A stretch of DNA of 64,000 nt. It comes from Megalobrama amblycephala. Taxonomy: Eukaryota; Chordata; Actinopteri; Cypriniformes; Xenocyprididae. Position 1 is the stretch's first letter; each line of letters starts with the position of its first letter. Of this stretch, positions 50,701 through 61,076 are shown in pieces. Location: assembly GCF_018812025.1 (NCBI RefSeq), contig NC_063052.1, positions 18,311,414 to 18,375,413 of the forward strand. The letters run 5' to 3'. The notes beneath the pieces are model-generated. The model had not been told where the DNA came from, did not search any database, and worked only from the letters and a program-made list of their open reading frames with translations. The position numbers and the translations under genes are program-made.

Positions 50701-51025
50701 ATTACATTTCATGAGAAAAAAAATCGTTGTAGAGAATCGTGATATCAATTCTAAGCTAAAAAATCGTGATTCATATTTTTCCCAGAATCGTGCAGGCCTA
50801 CCATGAACCTTTCACTATGTTGTCTTTCACTATGCCTAATAGTATCTTTAAATTAATTGCTACTAACTGGCACTTTCAGATCAACAGAGTAATAACCAAC
50901 ACAGATCCAACAATCTCCAGACACTCACTGTTCTGTGTGATCTTTTGAATGTTGGAGCTGCATGTCTGGATGAGGCTGCTGAAGTCTTTTGGTGGGGCAC
51001 GCTGCTCTGTCCTTCCGTACGACAT
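44047..51025 (-). CDS. stx12: Syntaxin-12 (syntaxin-13), endosomal Qa-SNARE, complete
   Basis: Tail-anchored Qa-SNARE of recycling and early endosomes; pairs with Qb, Qc and R SNAREs to drive membrane fusion. Nine coding exons, minus strand: 51025-50929, 48783-48714, 48621-48522, 48319-48182, 46434-46391, 46292-46187, 45913-45841, 44541-44459, 44139-44047. Lengths sum to 804 nt (267 aa) with matching phases and GT-AG sites throughout. The protein opens [20 protein letters not shown]; the Habc region follows ([30 protein letters not shown]). The SNARE motif spans about 172-236 with the zero-layer Gln at 205 (HDQGEM), then a basic KSRKKM stretch and a single membrane anchor at about 244-263. 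These signatures fit STX12 rather than STX7. A non-coding first exon lies near 52725. Slightly shorter than the mammalian form (about 276 aa). Confidence 0.95.
44632..45225. repeat. MITE-like repeat in an stx12 intron
   Basis: GATCACAAGTGGATGAGAG at the left is answered by GTCCACTTGTGATCCAATC at the right, and TACCCGTTTACACCTGG by CATTTACACCTGTATTTAG. Lies in the intron between exons ending 44541 and 45841. No coding capacity. Confidence 0.55.
46545..47248. repeat. Putative foldback repeat in an stx12 intron
   Basis: Left TTTCTGCAGTTTTATGAAGG with AAGACTTTAAGACCTTTTCA is matched at the right by CTTTTTAAGACCCGCAGAAA. The centre has two roughly inverted blocks (GGTCTTGTTTTAATCATAAAC and GTTTATGATTAAAACAAGAAC). 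Confidence 0.5.
47605..47720. repeat. (TGAC/TGGC/TGAT)n tetranucleotide microsatellite
   Basis: A run of GACT/GGCT units changes to a long pure TGAT/GATT run of about 20 units ending near 47720. The serine/asparagine/glutamine ORF on the minus strand here is an artefact of the repeat. Confidence 0.9.
49588..50256. repeat. Diverged TTAA foldback element in stx12 intron 2
   Basis: Starts TTAAAGAGTTATTTCACCC and its right half carries the family's AAGATGAACGAAGGTCTTGC and TTAATGACAGAAATTTCATT, but the terminal AACCCTTTAA is lost. The core holds a separate palindrome: GTCAGTCTCCTACGCAGTT at 49828 is answered at 49964-49982. Confidence 0.6.
50289..50800 (+). mobile_element. hAT-type element with BED zinc-finger remnant, in stx12 intron 2
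   Basis: Inverted ends TAGGCCTGCACGATAAATCG and GAATCGTGCAGGCCTA, with flanks ACATGAAC and CCATGAAC matching 7 of 8, as expected of the 8-bp hAT target duplication. Only 512 bp, so it is an internally deleted non-autonomous copy. It encodes the short ORF described next. Confidence 0.75.
50507..50698 (+). pseudogene. Truncated BED-finger ORF of the hAT element
   Basis: From ATG at 50507 a 63-residue frame opens [17 protein letters not shown] and reaches [11 protein letters not shown] ... GVICKVC, the start of a BED-type zinc finger as found in hAT/ZBED transposases. The frame then leaves the family pattern ([11 protein letters not shown]) and stops, so the histidine half of the finger and the whole catalytic domain are missing. 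An in-frame upstream ATG at 50462 would add 15 residues. Confidence 0.6.
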
Positions 51026-51444
51026 GACTGCAGGATATTCTGCTGGCTCTGACGGATGCCTCGGGAGAAAGGGCTAGAGGAAACTACAGCAGGAAGTATA
51101 TATCAGTGCCTAAAAATGCAGAGGACAGAGAAACAGTAATTATAACATTATATACTACAATGCCTTTTTCATTGCAGCCGCCTTGTGGCTTTTACTGCAA
51201 GTATAAGGAACAGTGTGTAATGTCACATGCTCGGTGATGATTAGATAACCAGATAAACACAACATGATATTAACAGCCCAGATCACAGCACTATTCTAGG
51301 TATAAGGATGCACTTTAAAGCCTACAAACTGTAGTGCATACTGCCTGAATAACTTTCACTTGCAGTGATGGTGAACTAAAGGTTGAAGATTAACATAGAA
51401 AGTATTAAATTAACAGTCTCATACATGTAAAACATTAATGACTA

Positions 51445-52049
51445 GGGATGAAACAATTAATAGTTTGATGAAAAACATTAAAATATTTGAATACAGCAAA
51501 ATGAAAAACTCACTGTAATACTTTTTGCGTTTTGTTAATATGAAGAAGAGGTTTTCCAACCTCACAACCTTTTCAAACGAGTGCTGAGGGAAATTATATA
51601 AATGACTGCATGAATGAATAAATTATATGAATGTTTTCTCTGAAGAAAACCAACCGTCTTTAGAAAAGTTTGACCATTTTTGTTCAGACCAATGTCAAAA
51701 TCGGGCAGAATTTTTATGCACAGATAAAATACCTATAATAATTTATCATTTTGACTCATCCTTTCTCTTAAAAATGATTTAAAGGTTGAAATGTGAGGTT
51801 TTCTATACATTTTTGAACATGTAGTACATGTTAGTAGACAACATATTATGTTAGTCACCCCACCAACATTTAAAATTCCGTTGTTGTAAATGTTACGCTA
51901 TTACTTTAATGTTTATGCACACAAAAATTCATAGAGCTGAACATTTCCATCATATTTTATGAATAATACCATAATAATATTGATAAATGTGATCATTTTG
52001 GTCACTATAATCACGAAATGAAATTTTCCGTTGTCCGTTTCATCTCTAA
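51445..52049. repeat. Possible hAT-type MITE in stx12 intron 1
   Basis: TAGGGATGAAACAATTAAT at the left and GTTTCATCTCTAA at the right are short inverted ends. No clear target duplication and no ORF. Tentative. Confidence 0.35.
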
Positions 52050-52724
52050 ACATGACAGACACGATGTGGTGTTAAACTGCTTACTCATTTTATATTGTCA
52101 ACAAGTCAGGGTGAATCACCAGCATCACTCAGTTTAGTTAAACCTGCAATAACAGTCAATATAGAGCACTAGTACTGTTATTCTGTTAAATTGAGTGATT
52201 TAGGAACGATTAAATACTTGTATAAAACCATGATATATGTAAATGACCATACTAATAGTATATACAACAGGTAAAGAGGCGATACTAACAAATAATGTAA
52301 CTTATGTTATTTTACTAGAATAAGTGACGTTTTCTTTTTAGCTGAACATAAGAGAAACTGACCCCAGATCAGTGAATGCTAAGCTCGTGAGCTAACTAAC
52401 TATAACACCCTTAATGACGTAAAACACCGCTGGAAACTTTTGCGACATGATAAAATGATTATGTTTTACTTATAAAACGTCAACAGACGTTTACTTTTAA
52501 ATACCACAGAAAACCACAAAAACCCGTTAAAGCACAAAAACAACACCCGTCAATAGTATTAGCATAAATATACTGACACAAAAAACATCATTATGCTGCA
52601 TTAGACCATCCGCATTTAACCTCGTCTGACATCTAAAGACGCTTTCTTGACCATTCTGCATATATATTAAACCGGTCATTGCGTTGTTTTTCTTAATTCT
52701 GAGGAATAAATATGATGATCTTAC

Positions 52725-52800
52725 TTAAGCTCAGGGCCGCTCCTCACTTGGGACTTCCGGTCTGAAGGCACTTTGTACTTCCGCTAAGAGGCAGAGCCTG
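52725..52800 (-). promoter_or_regulatory. stx12: stx12 first (non-coding) exon and core promoter
   Basis: A strong donor, CTTAA followed by GTAAGATC, closes a non-coding exon at 52725. The acceptor before the start codon is either at about 51073 (TTCCTCTAG) or 51086 (TGCTGTAG). The region just upstream has two GGAAGT cores (ACCGGAAGT, GCGGAAGT on the minus strand), typical of ETS-driven housekeeping promoters. Start of transcription not determinable. Confidence 0.6.
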
Positions 52801-53205
52801 CAAGAGCACGTGATGCCACAAATACCTTACTAGACTGTGATTTAGTAAAGTAAAAACTATATACAAGTCTCTTTTTATATATACATGACTTTCTTATTTC
52901 ATTTAATTTTTTTTATCCTTTATTATTTTCCACTGATACTTTAGTGTTTATATTTTATCACCATCCCTGTATTTGTTTTTGTATTTGTAACATGTTTTTG
53001 TTGTTAACACTGTACTTGCTGTAATAAATGAATGAATAAATAAGTGAGTGAGTGAGTACAAATCAATACTTGGTCCCAAACTAGTTAGCTTTGGATTTGT
53101 TATATGCATAACACTAGATGGACAAAATATGTAATGCTTTAAACCATCTTTTAATGGAAAAAAAAAACAAGAAATTGCTGTTCAAACCAAAACTTATTTC
53201 AGTTA

Positions 53206-53211
53206 TTTATT
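53206..53211 (-). terminator. Candidate trnau1ap poly(A) signal
   Basis: AATAAA on the minus strand, 275 bp beyond the trnau1ap stop and about 400 bp upstream of the stx12 promoter. Position fits a short 3' UTR. Confidence 0.4.
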
Positions 53212-53485
53212 TTACTAAACTTAACGTTTATTGTACACTTCCCACCAAAACAACACGGCAAAACAAACAAACATGAATTAATTTCAATTATACACTTCTA
53301 CAGTGACATTATAAATCACATACAGTGTTGCATAAGCTGCATTCTTAAAAAAAAAAAAAAAAAAAATCAACTAATATTATTAATTCAATTATTTAATGAT
53401 TTCATCTACATCGTCAGTTACCTTAATAATGGGTGATTTGTAATACAAACAAACAGTAAATGTGAACAAATAAGAGTACATATAC

Positions 53486-56400
53486 TCAGTCCATATCCTC
53501 ATGTTGATAAATTGGTTCTGGTAGGTAACATGTAACACTACAGGTGACCCCGTCCCATGATTCAGGAGGCTGGAAGAAACAATCTATCAGAGCACTGTAA
53601 AGTTCCTCACTCTGGTCCATAAATCTCTCATTTGCCTCCATCACATTTATCTCAGAGTCTGGATCTGCAACACAGAGAAACAAGATACAAGTGTAAGACA
53701 GCCCATGTGCTGAAATCAAGGCTTTTATATAGTGTAATTTTGAAGAAGCCAGGTCACAATTAAAAGCTGTGTTACTTTTGTGGAATTACTGAGCCCAAAG
53801 AGTAAAATAAAGTTAGGTAACATGTCCAATATGCAAATAAAAACATACACTCTAGCTCATCATCTTCCATCTCTTCACCCTGCGATTTCAAAAACAAATT
53901 TATTAGACACCAAGGAAAACAAAATACTGAATATAACACCATCTGATAAAAAAGCAAGGGATAGAATTCAGTCTGATTGATTAAGGCACATTTGGCATGT
54001 CCTGAAAGATTTTACCTGTACATCTACCTGTAGGATGTTTTGGGAATGATTTAAGTAGTTGTAATCATAGTTCCAGACATATGTAGATGAATTGCTGGAG
54101 TATTGTGGGTAATAGTACTGGTTCAGATATGAGTTACTGATGTTGTAGTTGTCTGCATAGAATTGCGTATTTTGGTTCTCAGGCGACTCTTTCTTCTTCC
54201 TAGTGGAGGGAAGGATTAGACGCATTAATGTCAACTTTTTTGTGATAACAGCATTGTTTATACAGTACTTGAGGTTTGGGATTTGATCAAAATCCTAATT
54301 TAATAAATGTTGACATGTAAGCCACTTTTGCTATGGACAATATAAAGAAGCATTTCTCAGTGTAAAGTGTAGTAGGGTATCATCCTACTACACTTTACAC
54401 TGAGAAATGCTTCTTTTTATATACCGTTCAAAGGTTTGTGGTCAGTGAGGTTTTAAAAAGAAGTCTTACGTTCACTGAGGCTGCATTTATTTGATCAAAA
54501 ATACAGTAAAAACAGTAATATTGTGAAATCAAATTTAAAATACCGGCTTTTTTATTGTAATATGTGACCCTGGACCATAAAACCAGTCATTTGTCACACG
54601 GTTATATTTGTAGCAATAGCCAACAATACATTGTATGGGTCAAAATTATAGATTTTTCTTTTATGGTAAAAATCATTAGGATATTAAGTAAAGATCATGT
54701 TCCATGAAGATATTTTGTAAATTTCCTACCATAAATATATCAAAAATGTATATTTGTGAGTGGATATGCATTGCTAAGGACTTCATATGGACAACTTTAA
54801 AGGGGATTTTCTCAATATTTTGATTTTTTTGCAACCTCAGATTCCATATTTTTATATTTTCCATATTCATATCCAAATATTGTCCTATCCTATCAAACCA
54901 TACATCAATGGAAAGCTTATTTACTCAGATTTCAGGTGATGTATAAATCTCAGTTTCAAAAAAATTGACCCTTATGACTGGTTTTGTGGTCCAGGGTCAC
55001 ATATACTGTAAAATGTATTGTAACAATAATAATAATAATAATAATATATTGTATTTTTTCCTGTGATGGCAAAGCTGAATTTTCAGCATTATTACTCAAG
55101 TCTTCAGTGTCACATGATCCTTCAGAAATCATTCTAACACACTGATTTGATGCTCAAGAAACATTTCTTATATTAAAAATAGATATTTTTGTGGAAACGA
55201 TGGTCAGTGATACATTTTTTGACAAACAAAAAGTTCAAAAGAACAGCATTATTTGAAATAGAAATCTTTTGTAACATTATAAATGTCTTTACTGTCACTT
55301 TTGAGGAATTTGATGTGTCCTTGCTGAATAAAAGTTTTAATTATTTGAATAAAACTTTTGAATGGTAATGTATTTTTTTTATCAAAGGCAAAGTTTGTGT
55401 CCAGATGAACAAAGAAAGAGAAACAAAATGCAACCTCATCACATAATTTCCTATCATAACAAATACTCACAGTTTATTTGCAGCCAGACTGAGGCGTAAA
55501 GGTTTCTTCCCGAGTCCACAAGCACCCTGGAGTTCTGCCAGAGCCCGTCTCTGCTCTCTCTCGCTCTCAAAGCTCACAAAACCACAGCACCTACAAACAA
55601 CAGGAACCAGCAGAAGGAAATGTACAGGAATGAAGAGGAAAACATTTGACAGGAACTTGTTCATCAGGTCTCACTTTGAGTATCCACTGCTGTCCAGAAC
55701 TATCTTCCCACTGCAGCAAGATGAAAAATGAAAATTAAAGAACTCATACAACATGCCATCATCCACGTCCGGGGTGAGATCCGACACAAAGAGGGAGAAT
55801 GTAGAGCTGTAAGGAACAGCAATAAGACAGTGCTGAGAACATCTGTTTTAATGGATCATTTAAGGCAAGAATCACATTGAGTTCTCCAAAGTTACCACAT
55901 CTATAGCAGTTCATTAACTTTCACTTAATTGTCTGAACTCTATTTCACCTGTGGTTATATACTGTTGACCACTTTCTGACTGCACAGGACATTTCCATTC
56001 TGATAATCCCTGACTGACCGGGATATTCCTGAGAACTGTAAATGACTAAACCTCAAGATATTTAAGGGATGAGATAAAAGCAATTATTTTGCTTTAAATT
56101 GGCAAATAATAAAAAGCAATAGCTACAAAATATACTAATATTAATCCTGAGCTCAAAAGCTTTTGGAAGCTGCATGTCAGATTTGTACAGAATTACTATT
56201 AAAGGATTAGTTCACTTTCAAATTAAATTTTCCTGATAATTTACTCACCCCCATGTCATCCAAGTTGTTCATGTATTTCTTTCTTCAGTCGAAAAGAAAT
56301 TAAGGTTTTTGATGAAAACAAGGATTTTCCAGGATTTTTCTCCATATAGTGGACTTCAATGGAGCCCAAACGGTTGAAGGTCAAAATTACAGTTTCATTG

Positions 56401-58549
56401 CAGCTTCAAAACATTCTACACAATCCCAGATGAGACATAAGGGTCTTATCTAGAGAAACCATCGCTCATTTTCTATTTTTTTTATTTTTTTATTTTATTT
56501 TATACGTTTTAACCATAAATGCTCATCTTGAACCAGCTCTTCTTCTCTATTAGAATTCGGGCAGTGTAGACACTGCTAAGTGTATTACTGCCCTCCATGG
56601 GTCAAAGTTAGAACTAAATTATCATATACAATATGCTAGTGCAAGTATATAACAATTAGTTCAAACTTTAACCTGTGGAGGGCAGTAATACACTTAGCAG
56701 TGTCTATACTGCCGGAATTCTAATAGAGAAGAAGAGAGCTAGTTCAAGATGAGCATTTATTGTTAAAATTTTGGTTTCTCTAGATAAGACCCTCATTCCT
56801 CGTTTGGGATCGTGTAGAACGTTTTGAAGCTGCAGTGTAATTTTGACCTTCAACCGTTTGGGCTCCATTGAAGTCCACTATATGGAGAAAAATCCTGGAA
56901 TGTTTTCATCAAAAACCTTAAAGGATTAGTCCACTTTTAAATACACTTTTCCTGATAAATTTACTCACCCCCATGTCATCCAAGATGTTCATGTCTTTCT
57001 CTCTTCAGTCGAAAAGAAATTTTTTTGAGGAAAACATTCCAGGATTTTTCTCCTTACAGTGGATTTCAATGGCTACCAACAGGTTGAAGGTCAAAATTAC
57101 AGTTTCAGTAAACGAAACTGGTGCCGCGTTCTTTCTGTAAGTAGAATAGGGAAGGCGTAGAACATTCAGCGTAAGCGTTATGAAGAATGCGGAAGCGGAA
57201 AGTATGTTCAAGGCGATATTTTGTTTATAAAGCATAAAAGGTTGTATTTTTTTCGAAAATGACCGATCGATTCGCTAGATAAGACCCTTATTACTCATCT
57301 GGTATTGTTTAAAGCCCTTGAAGCTGCACTGAAACTGTAATTTTGACCTTCAGTCTGTTGGTAGCCATTGAAATCCACTGTAAGGAGAAAAATCCTGGAA
57401 TGTTTTCCTCAAAAACCTTCATTTCTTTTCGACTGACGAAAGAAAGACATGAACATCTTGGATGACATGGGGGTGAGTAAATTTATCAGGAAAAGTGTAT
57501 TTAAAAGTGGACTAATCCTTTCATTTCTTTTCGACCGAAGAAAGAAAGACATGAACATCTTGGATGACATGGGGGTGAGTAAATAATCAGGACATTTTAA
57601 TTTGAAAGTGAACTAATCCTTTAATTCTGACATTAAGAATTCTGTTTATAGGTTTATTGAAGCTGATTGTGTTGAACACTATTCGATATTCATCCTCCAC
57701 AAAAAGAATATGTTGATATATTTTCATCTAAGTTTCACTTCTTTCTGTCCACACCATGTTCTTTGAATAGTTAGTTGCTTGCAGCACTATATTGCACCAG
57801 TCATTTCAAAAGATATTTATTCAAAACATAATATGGTATTCTACTCATAAAAAGAAAAAATGGATTTCTTACCGGCTTTCGCCATGTTTCCCATAAGTGG
57901 TACGACTCAACTTAAACCTCTTTGGCTGTAAAGATTGCATTATAATGTAAGGTTATGACAGAACAGTCTTATTGTATGAAATGTTCTGCAGCCTCATATT
58001 TTACATATGAACTGGCCATCGCTTCAACTGAATATATAGTAAATTGTGAATGATTACAGGAGTGGCACCAGGTAAAGGTTTTCCATTCACTTTGCGGAGG
58101 CATCTCTCTACTGATGTCTCATCTATCAGCTCCACAAAGCCATATCCTGCCGTTTCCCTGGAGAGATCAACAACATCCTGGCAATTAGTGAGATAGATGG
58201 ATGGATGGATGGATGGATGGATGGATGTATGGGTGGATGTATGGATAGATAGACATTCTTCAGTATAGTATTCTTCACCCTGTTATTTTGTCTCGGATCA
58301 GTCTGACTCTCATCACCGTTTCTCCCATTTGAGCAAAAGCTCTGTGTATGAACTCTTCATCCATGTATGGCTCCAGCTATTAACACAGACATCACAAACT
58401 TTACTGCCTGATACTTTTAGTGTCATGTTCTCGTTTATACGTGTACCAAATATAAACAAGCCATAGAATACGTATAGAGAGAAGTTGTTTATATCTGTAG
58501 AACTCACGTTCCCCATCCACAGGCTGTTCATTTTGCGTTCTGTGTTCAT
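53486..58549 (-). CDS. trnau1ap: tRNA selenocysteine 1-associated protein 1 (SECp43) family, complete
   Basis: RNA-binding protein associated with selenocysteine tRNA; it supports tRNA modification and selenoprotein synthesis. Nine minus-strand exons: 58549-58508, 58376-58279, 58157-58058, 57925-57873, 55806-55675, 55590-55471, 54199-54016, 53879-53849, 53664-53486. They total 939 nt (312 aa) and phases all agree. RRM1 has RNP2 SLWMGN (9-14) and RNP1 TAGYGFVEL (49-57); RRM2 has FSLFVSDL (101-108) and an unusual RNP1, KCCGFVSF (142-149), where the family has KGYGFVKF. A Tyr/Asn/Ser-rich stretch follows (about 195-235), then the conserved [20 protein letters not shown] (263-282). The start may be Met1 or Met7; human begins close to Met7. 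Exon 7 has a second in-frame donor 12 nt upstream (54028). Probably one of the fish a/b paralogues. Confidence 0.93.
54344..54416. repeat. Perfect hairpin, 33-bp arms, in trnau1ap intron 6
   Basis: Arms 54344-54376 and 54384-54416 are exact reverse complements, separated by the 7-nt loop GTATCAT. It lies about 1.05 kb after exon 6 and just before the repeat at 54422. No matching arm elsewhere in the window was noticed. Confidence 0.9.
54422..55367. mobile_element. TE-type repeat with TACCGTTCAAA/TTTGAATGGTA ends
   Basis: TACCGTTCAAAGGTTTGTGG at the left and ACTTTTGAATGGTA at the right are inverted. It contains a (TAA)n at about 55026-55044 and is split by an element at 54561-55004. A diverged copy lies at 36524-36965. 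Confidence 0.65.
54561..55004. mobile_element. Nested element with TATGTGACCCTGGACC ends (444 bp)
   Basis: TATGTGACCCTGGACCATAA at the left is inverted as TTTTGTGGTCCAGGGTCACATA at the right, and AAACCAGTCAT by ATGACTGGTTTT. This is a common cyprinid MITE. It interrupts 54422-55367, so it is the younger of the two. The ORF inside (54676-54876 minus) is incidental. Confidence 0.8.
56199..57624. mobile_element. TTAAAGGATTAG palindrome with nested copy, trnau1ap intron 4
   Basis: Outer ends TTAAAGGATTAGTTCACTTTC and GAAAGTGAACTAATCCTTTAA. Its arms (ACTTCAATGGAGCCCAAACG and the inverse near 56850) meet near 56640, where an inner inverted pair (CTGCCCTCCATGGGTC/AACCTGTGGAGGGCAG) lies. The right arm is interrupted at 56918-57520 by a second family member. 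Confidence 0.8.
56918..57520. mobile_element. Second TTAAAGGATTAG palindrome, inserted in the first
   Basis: TTAAAGGATTAGTCCACTTTT at the left and AAAAGTGGACTAATCCTT at the right. It sits at TTAA in AAAACCTTAATTTCTTTTCG of the outer copy; the right target copy reads TTCA rather than TTAA. Confidence 0.75.
58191..58245. repeat. (ATGG)n microsatellite in trnau1ap intron 2
   Basis: About eight to ten GATG units between exons 2 and 3, with slight variants at the right side (TATGGGTGGATG). Confidence 0.9.
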
Positions 58550-58760
58550 TCGAGATTTTTGCGGCTCCTATTTTTTGATAAATGTGTTTACATTACCGTC
58601 AAAGTACATTTTTAATTCAAAACCTCTTTTTTGAAAGTTTTGTGAAGTAAAACTAGGTTGAGTTTCAGAGACTCACAGCACGTGCAAATGTTTATAAATG
58701 AATCATGTTGTCCGACAGCGCCATCTAGAAGCGAGGACGTGCACTGACACACCATCTCTG
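58550..58760 (-). promoter_or_regulatory. trnau1ap: trnau1ap 5' flank with YY1-like site
   Basis: On the minus strand AGATGGCGC (58726-58718) matches the YY1 core often found in housekeeping promoters, about 170 bp before the start codon. No TATA box placed convincingly. Inferred. Confidence 0.4.
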
Positions 58761-59048
58761 TTGCTCAAAATAATAATAATAATTCTATATTAATATTACC
58801 ATTAACATAAATATAAATATAAATATAAACATAAACATTAAAAAAAAGCATTTTACGATGAACACATTAAGCACATGCAACAGGTCTCTGCAGGACAATA
58901 ACGGTCAGAGGGGCGTAAACAGAGGGGCATTTTTGAGAGCATTACCTGATTTGCCCATGTCAGAGTGTGGGTGGGGTCGGGTTAAGGGGATCGTTTTCAT
59001 TTTGAAAACACCCACAAATACAGAAACGCCCACTTTTGTTCTGCTGAG
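58761..59048. other. Intergenic, no gene recognised
   Basis: AT-rich (AAATATAAATATAAAC repeats near 58805) then a short ORF with no domain. Nothing supported. Confidence 0.3.
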
Positions 59049-59748
59049 ACCTCAGAGATGACGTGTTTTTGTAGGCAAAACCCGGAAGCGAGTTAGCATT
59101 TTAGGACTTCCGGTTCCATCGCCCCGAACTCAATGGGTTTTTTGAATGGGTTTTTGCTATATCGCCTGAAATAAGGTCTGTGGTTAACAAAGCCTCTAAA
59201 TATTTTTACGTTTTGATCTATGACATAAAACACACCAGTTATAACCCGCTTGTGATTGTTTAAACCTTTATTGTGTCTTAAAAACGGTGGTTGCTAACAA
59301 ATTGCTAAAAGGGACTACTTCCTTTGGTGGGGACTTTAGACGTCATCAAACAGGACATTTGGACAGCATTTCTCATGAAAAAGTGGATAAGTATTCATAC
59401 AAAGTGCAGATCATAATCAGAGAGCATGTTTTTAAATAAAGTTTGAGGAAGCTTGGTGGTGGTGACTTTGATCCACGACCATGGTGTGCTGTAGTCTTTT
59501 TTTAACCTACTGTTAGCTTTTTATATCTGACGACTTTATTTAGGCTTCAAAATGTATAAATGTGTTAACTTGTAAAGATTATCTTGATAGACAAAAAGTT
59601 TAAGTGTCATAAACCTTTGTTAAACATAGAGCTTATTTTTTTGCAATTTTCCAAAAGTCTATGGGAAAAATGCATAGGCTTTTGATCAAGGGAACCCGTG
59701 CCCCTCTAACTTCCGGGTTGGCCTACAAAAACACGTCATCCCTGAGGT
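59049..59748. mobile_element. MITE-type element with ACCTCAG...CTGAGGT ends (700 bp)
   Basis: ACCTCAGAGATGACGTGTTT at the left is answered by AAACACGTCATCCCTGAGGT at the right, with TTTTGTAGGCAAAACCCGGAA/TTCCGGGTTGGCCTACAAAA next inside, giving about 45 bp of inverted end. No transposase. Target duplication not resolved. Confidence 0.65.
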
Positions 59749-59773
59749 ACTCTATGATCATAACTGATTGACA

Positions 59774-59855
59774 ATGCCTGGGAAAAGACAACAGCAGTCT
59801 GGTGAGAAGCGTAAAAGAAAAAAAGCTCATGATGAATCCTGTGCATCACTTTCAG
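59774..59855 (+). other. Possible orphan 5' coding exon
   Basis: ATG at 59774 opens 27 codons beginning MPGKRQQQSGEKRKRKKAHD and ends at a donor-like TCAG|GTATAG. The basic KRKRKK opening recalls transposase-derived ZMYM-like proteins, but I cannot name a family with confidence. No downstream exon found. Confidence 0.3.
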
Positions 59856-61027
59856 GTATAGTCACAAACACATGAAACTTTATATTTTTGGCTTTAATTT
59901 GACCACCACCAATGCATTTGTCTGATTTGATACTAATGCAATTTATGTCATGTTATTTCAATTATCTTGTGCTATGCATTGCGTATTTGTAGGGCTGTCT
60001 GTCACGGTTTCTCGATCAATTTCGAGAGCTTGAATAAAAAAAATAAAATAAAAATCCTTGATCGCAATTGTCAATTAACCGGCAAAATACCGGAAGTGGT
60101 GCATTCCATGGGCGAGAATCCATAAACTCCATTTTTAGACCGTTTTCTAAGGCTGCATGATATATAGCCTAAAACAATTTAAAAATCATAATATAGCATA
60201 GCATAGTGCTATCATTTATAAACCTATATGCTAATACATGATAATCATCAGTAAATTCAAATCCTTGCTCTGAGTTTGCATGTTTTGATGATGTTTTTGT
60301 TCAAGAAATTACAGTGGCTATAGCATTTCTGATTTTTATCACGAAGAAGTGGCCAAATATTAAAGATTAAGTGGACATTTTAATTAAATGTTGTTTAGCC
60401 AATATTAAATAAGTCTTTGATCATGCTGTAAAGTGTAACAACAACAGTCACCAGGCCATTGGCGTCCTCTGCAGGCATTTGTTATAATGTACATAAGTTG
60501 ATCGTTTATATTGTGTATTACATTATGTATTTTATCAGTGTTGTTCAATAATAAAACCATAAAATTACTTGCTTTTGATATTTTCTTTGAACCAAGTATT
60601 ATTGCCTCATTGTTATAGACCTGTATTTTAAGTCATTTTAAAGGCTGTTACTCGATTAATCATAAAAATAATCAACTGCTTACTCAAATAATCCTTAGTT
60701 TTATTTAATATGTATCATTTTAGTTTGTATTTTATGCTGCTTAGGGCACCAATATGGCCAGCAGTGGCCCTGATCACCAGTGTTTTGAATGTCGAGCATT
60801 GATGTTGCAACTTTCAAAGATGTATGCTGGTAAATGGTAAATTTATGACTACAGTAATTTATTGTAAAATTATACTCTTTAATCCTGTAAAATCCCAGCA
60901 ATTATTTACAGTGTGCTGTAGTCCTTTTTTGTTGTTGTTGTTGATGACAGCAACACCAGATCATTTGCAAACAGAAGGTGTTTGACTTTAGAGTTTCTAG
61001 AGTAAGACCGGGTGCTGCAGACTGTTC

Positions 61028-61030
<3 letters not shown>
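59856..61030. other. Intergenic, possible hAT-like debris
   Basis: TAGGGCTGTCTGTCACGG near 59991 and GTTACTCGATTAATCAT near 60649 resemble ends of hAT-type repeats, but no matching pair is clear. The ORF 60701-60901 (minus) has no domain. Confidence 0.35.

Positions 61031-61065
<35 letters not shown>
61031..61065. repeat. (CT)n microsatellite
   Basis: About 17 CT units followed by a C-run. Confidence 0.9.
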
Positions 61066-61067
<2 letters not shown>

Positions 61068-61076
61068 CCCACCAGT

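Noticed and set aside
44047..51025. Assignment of the syntaxin as STX7, expected beside CCN2 from human 6q23
   Set aside because: The exon sequences ([46 protein letters not shown]) are STX12-type; STX7 has MDINEIFKDLGMMIHEQG there.
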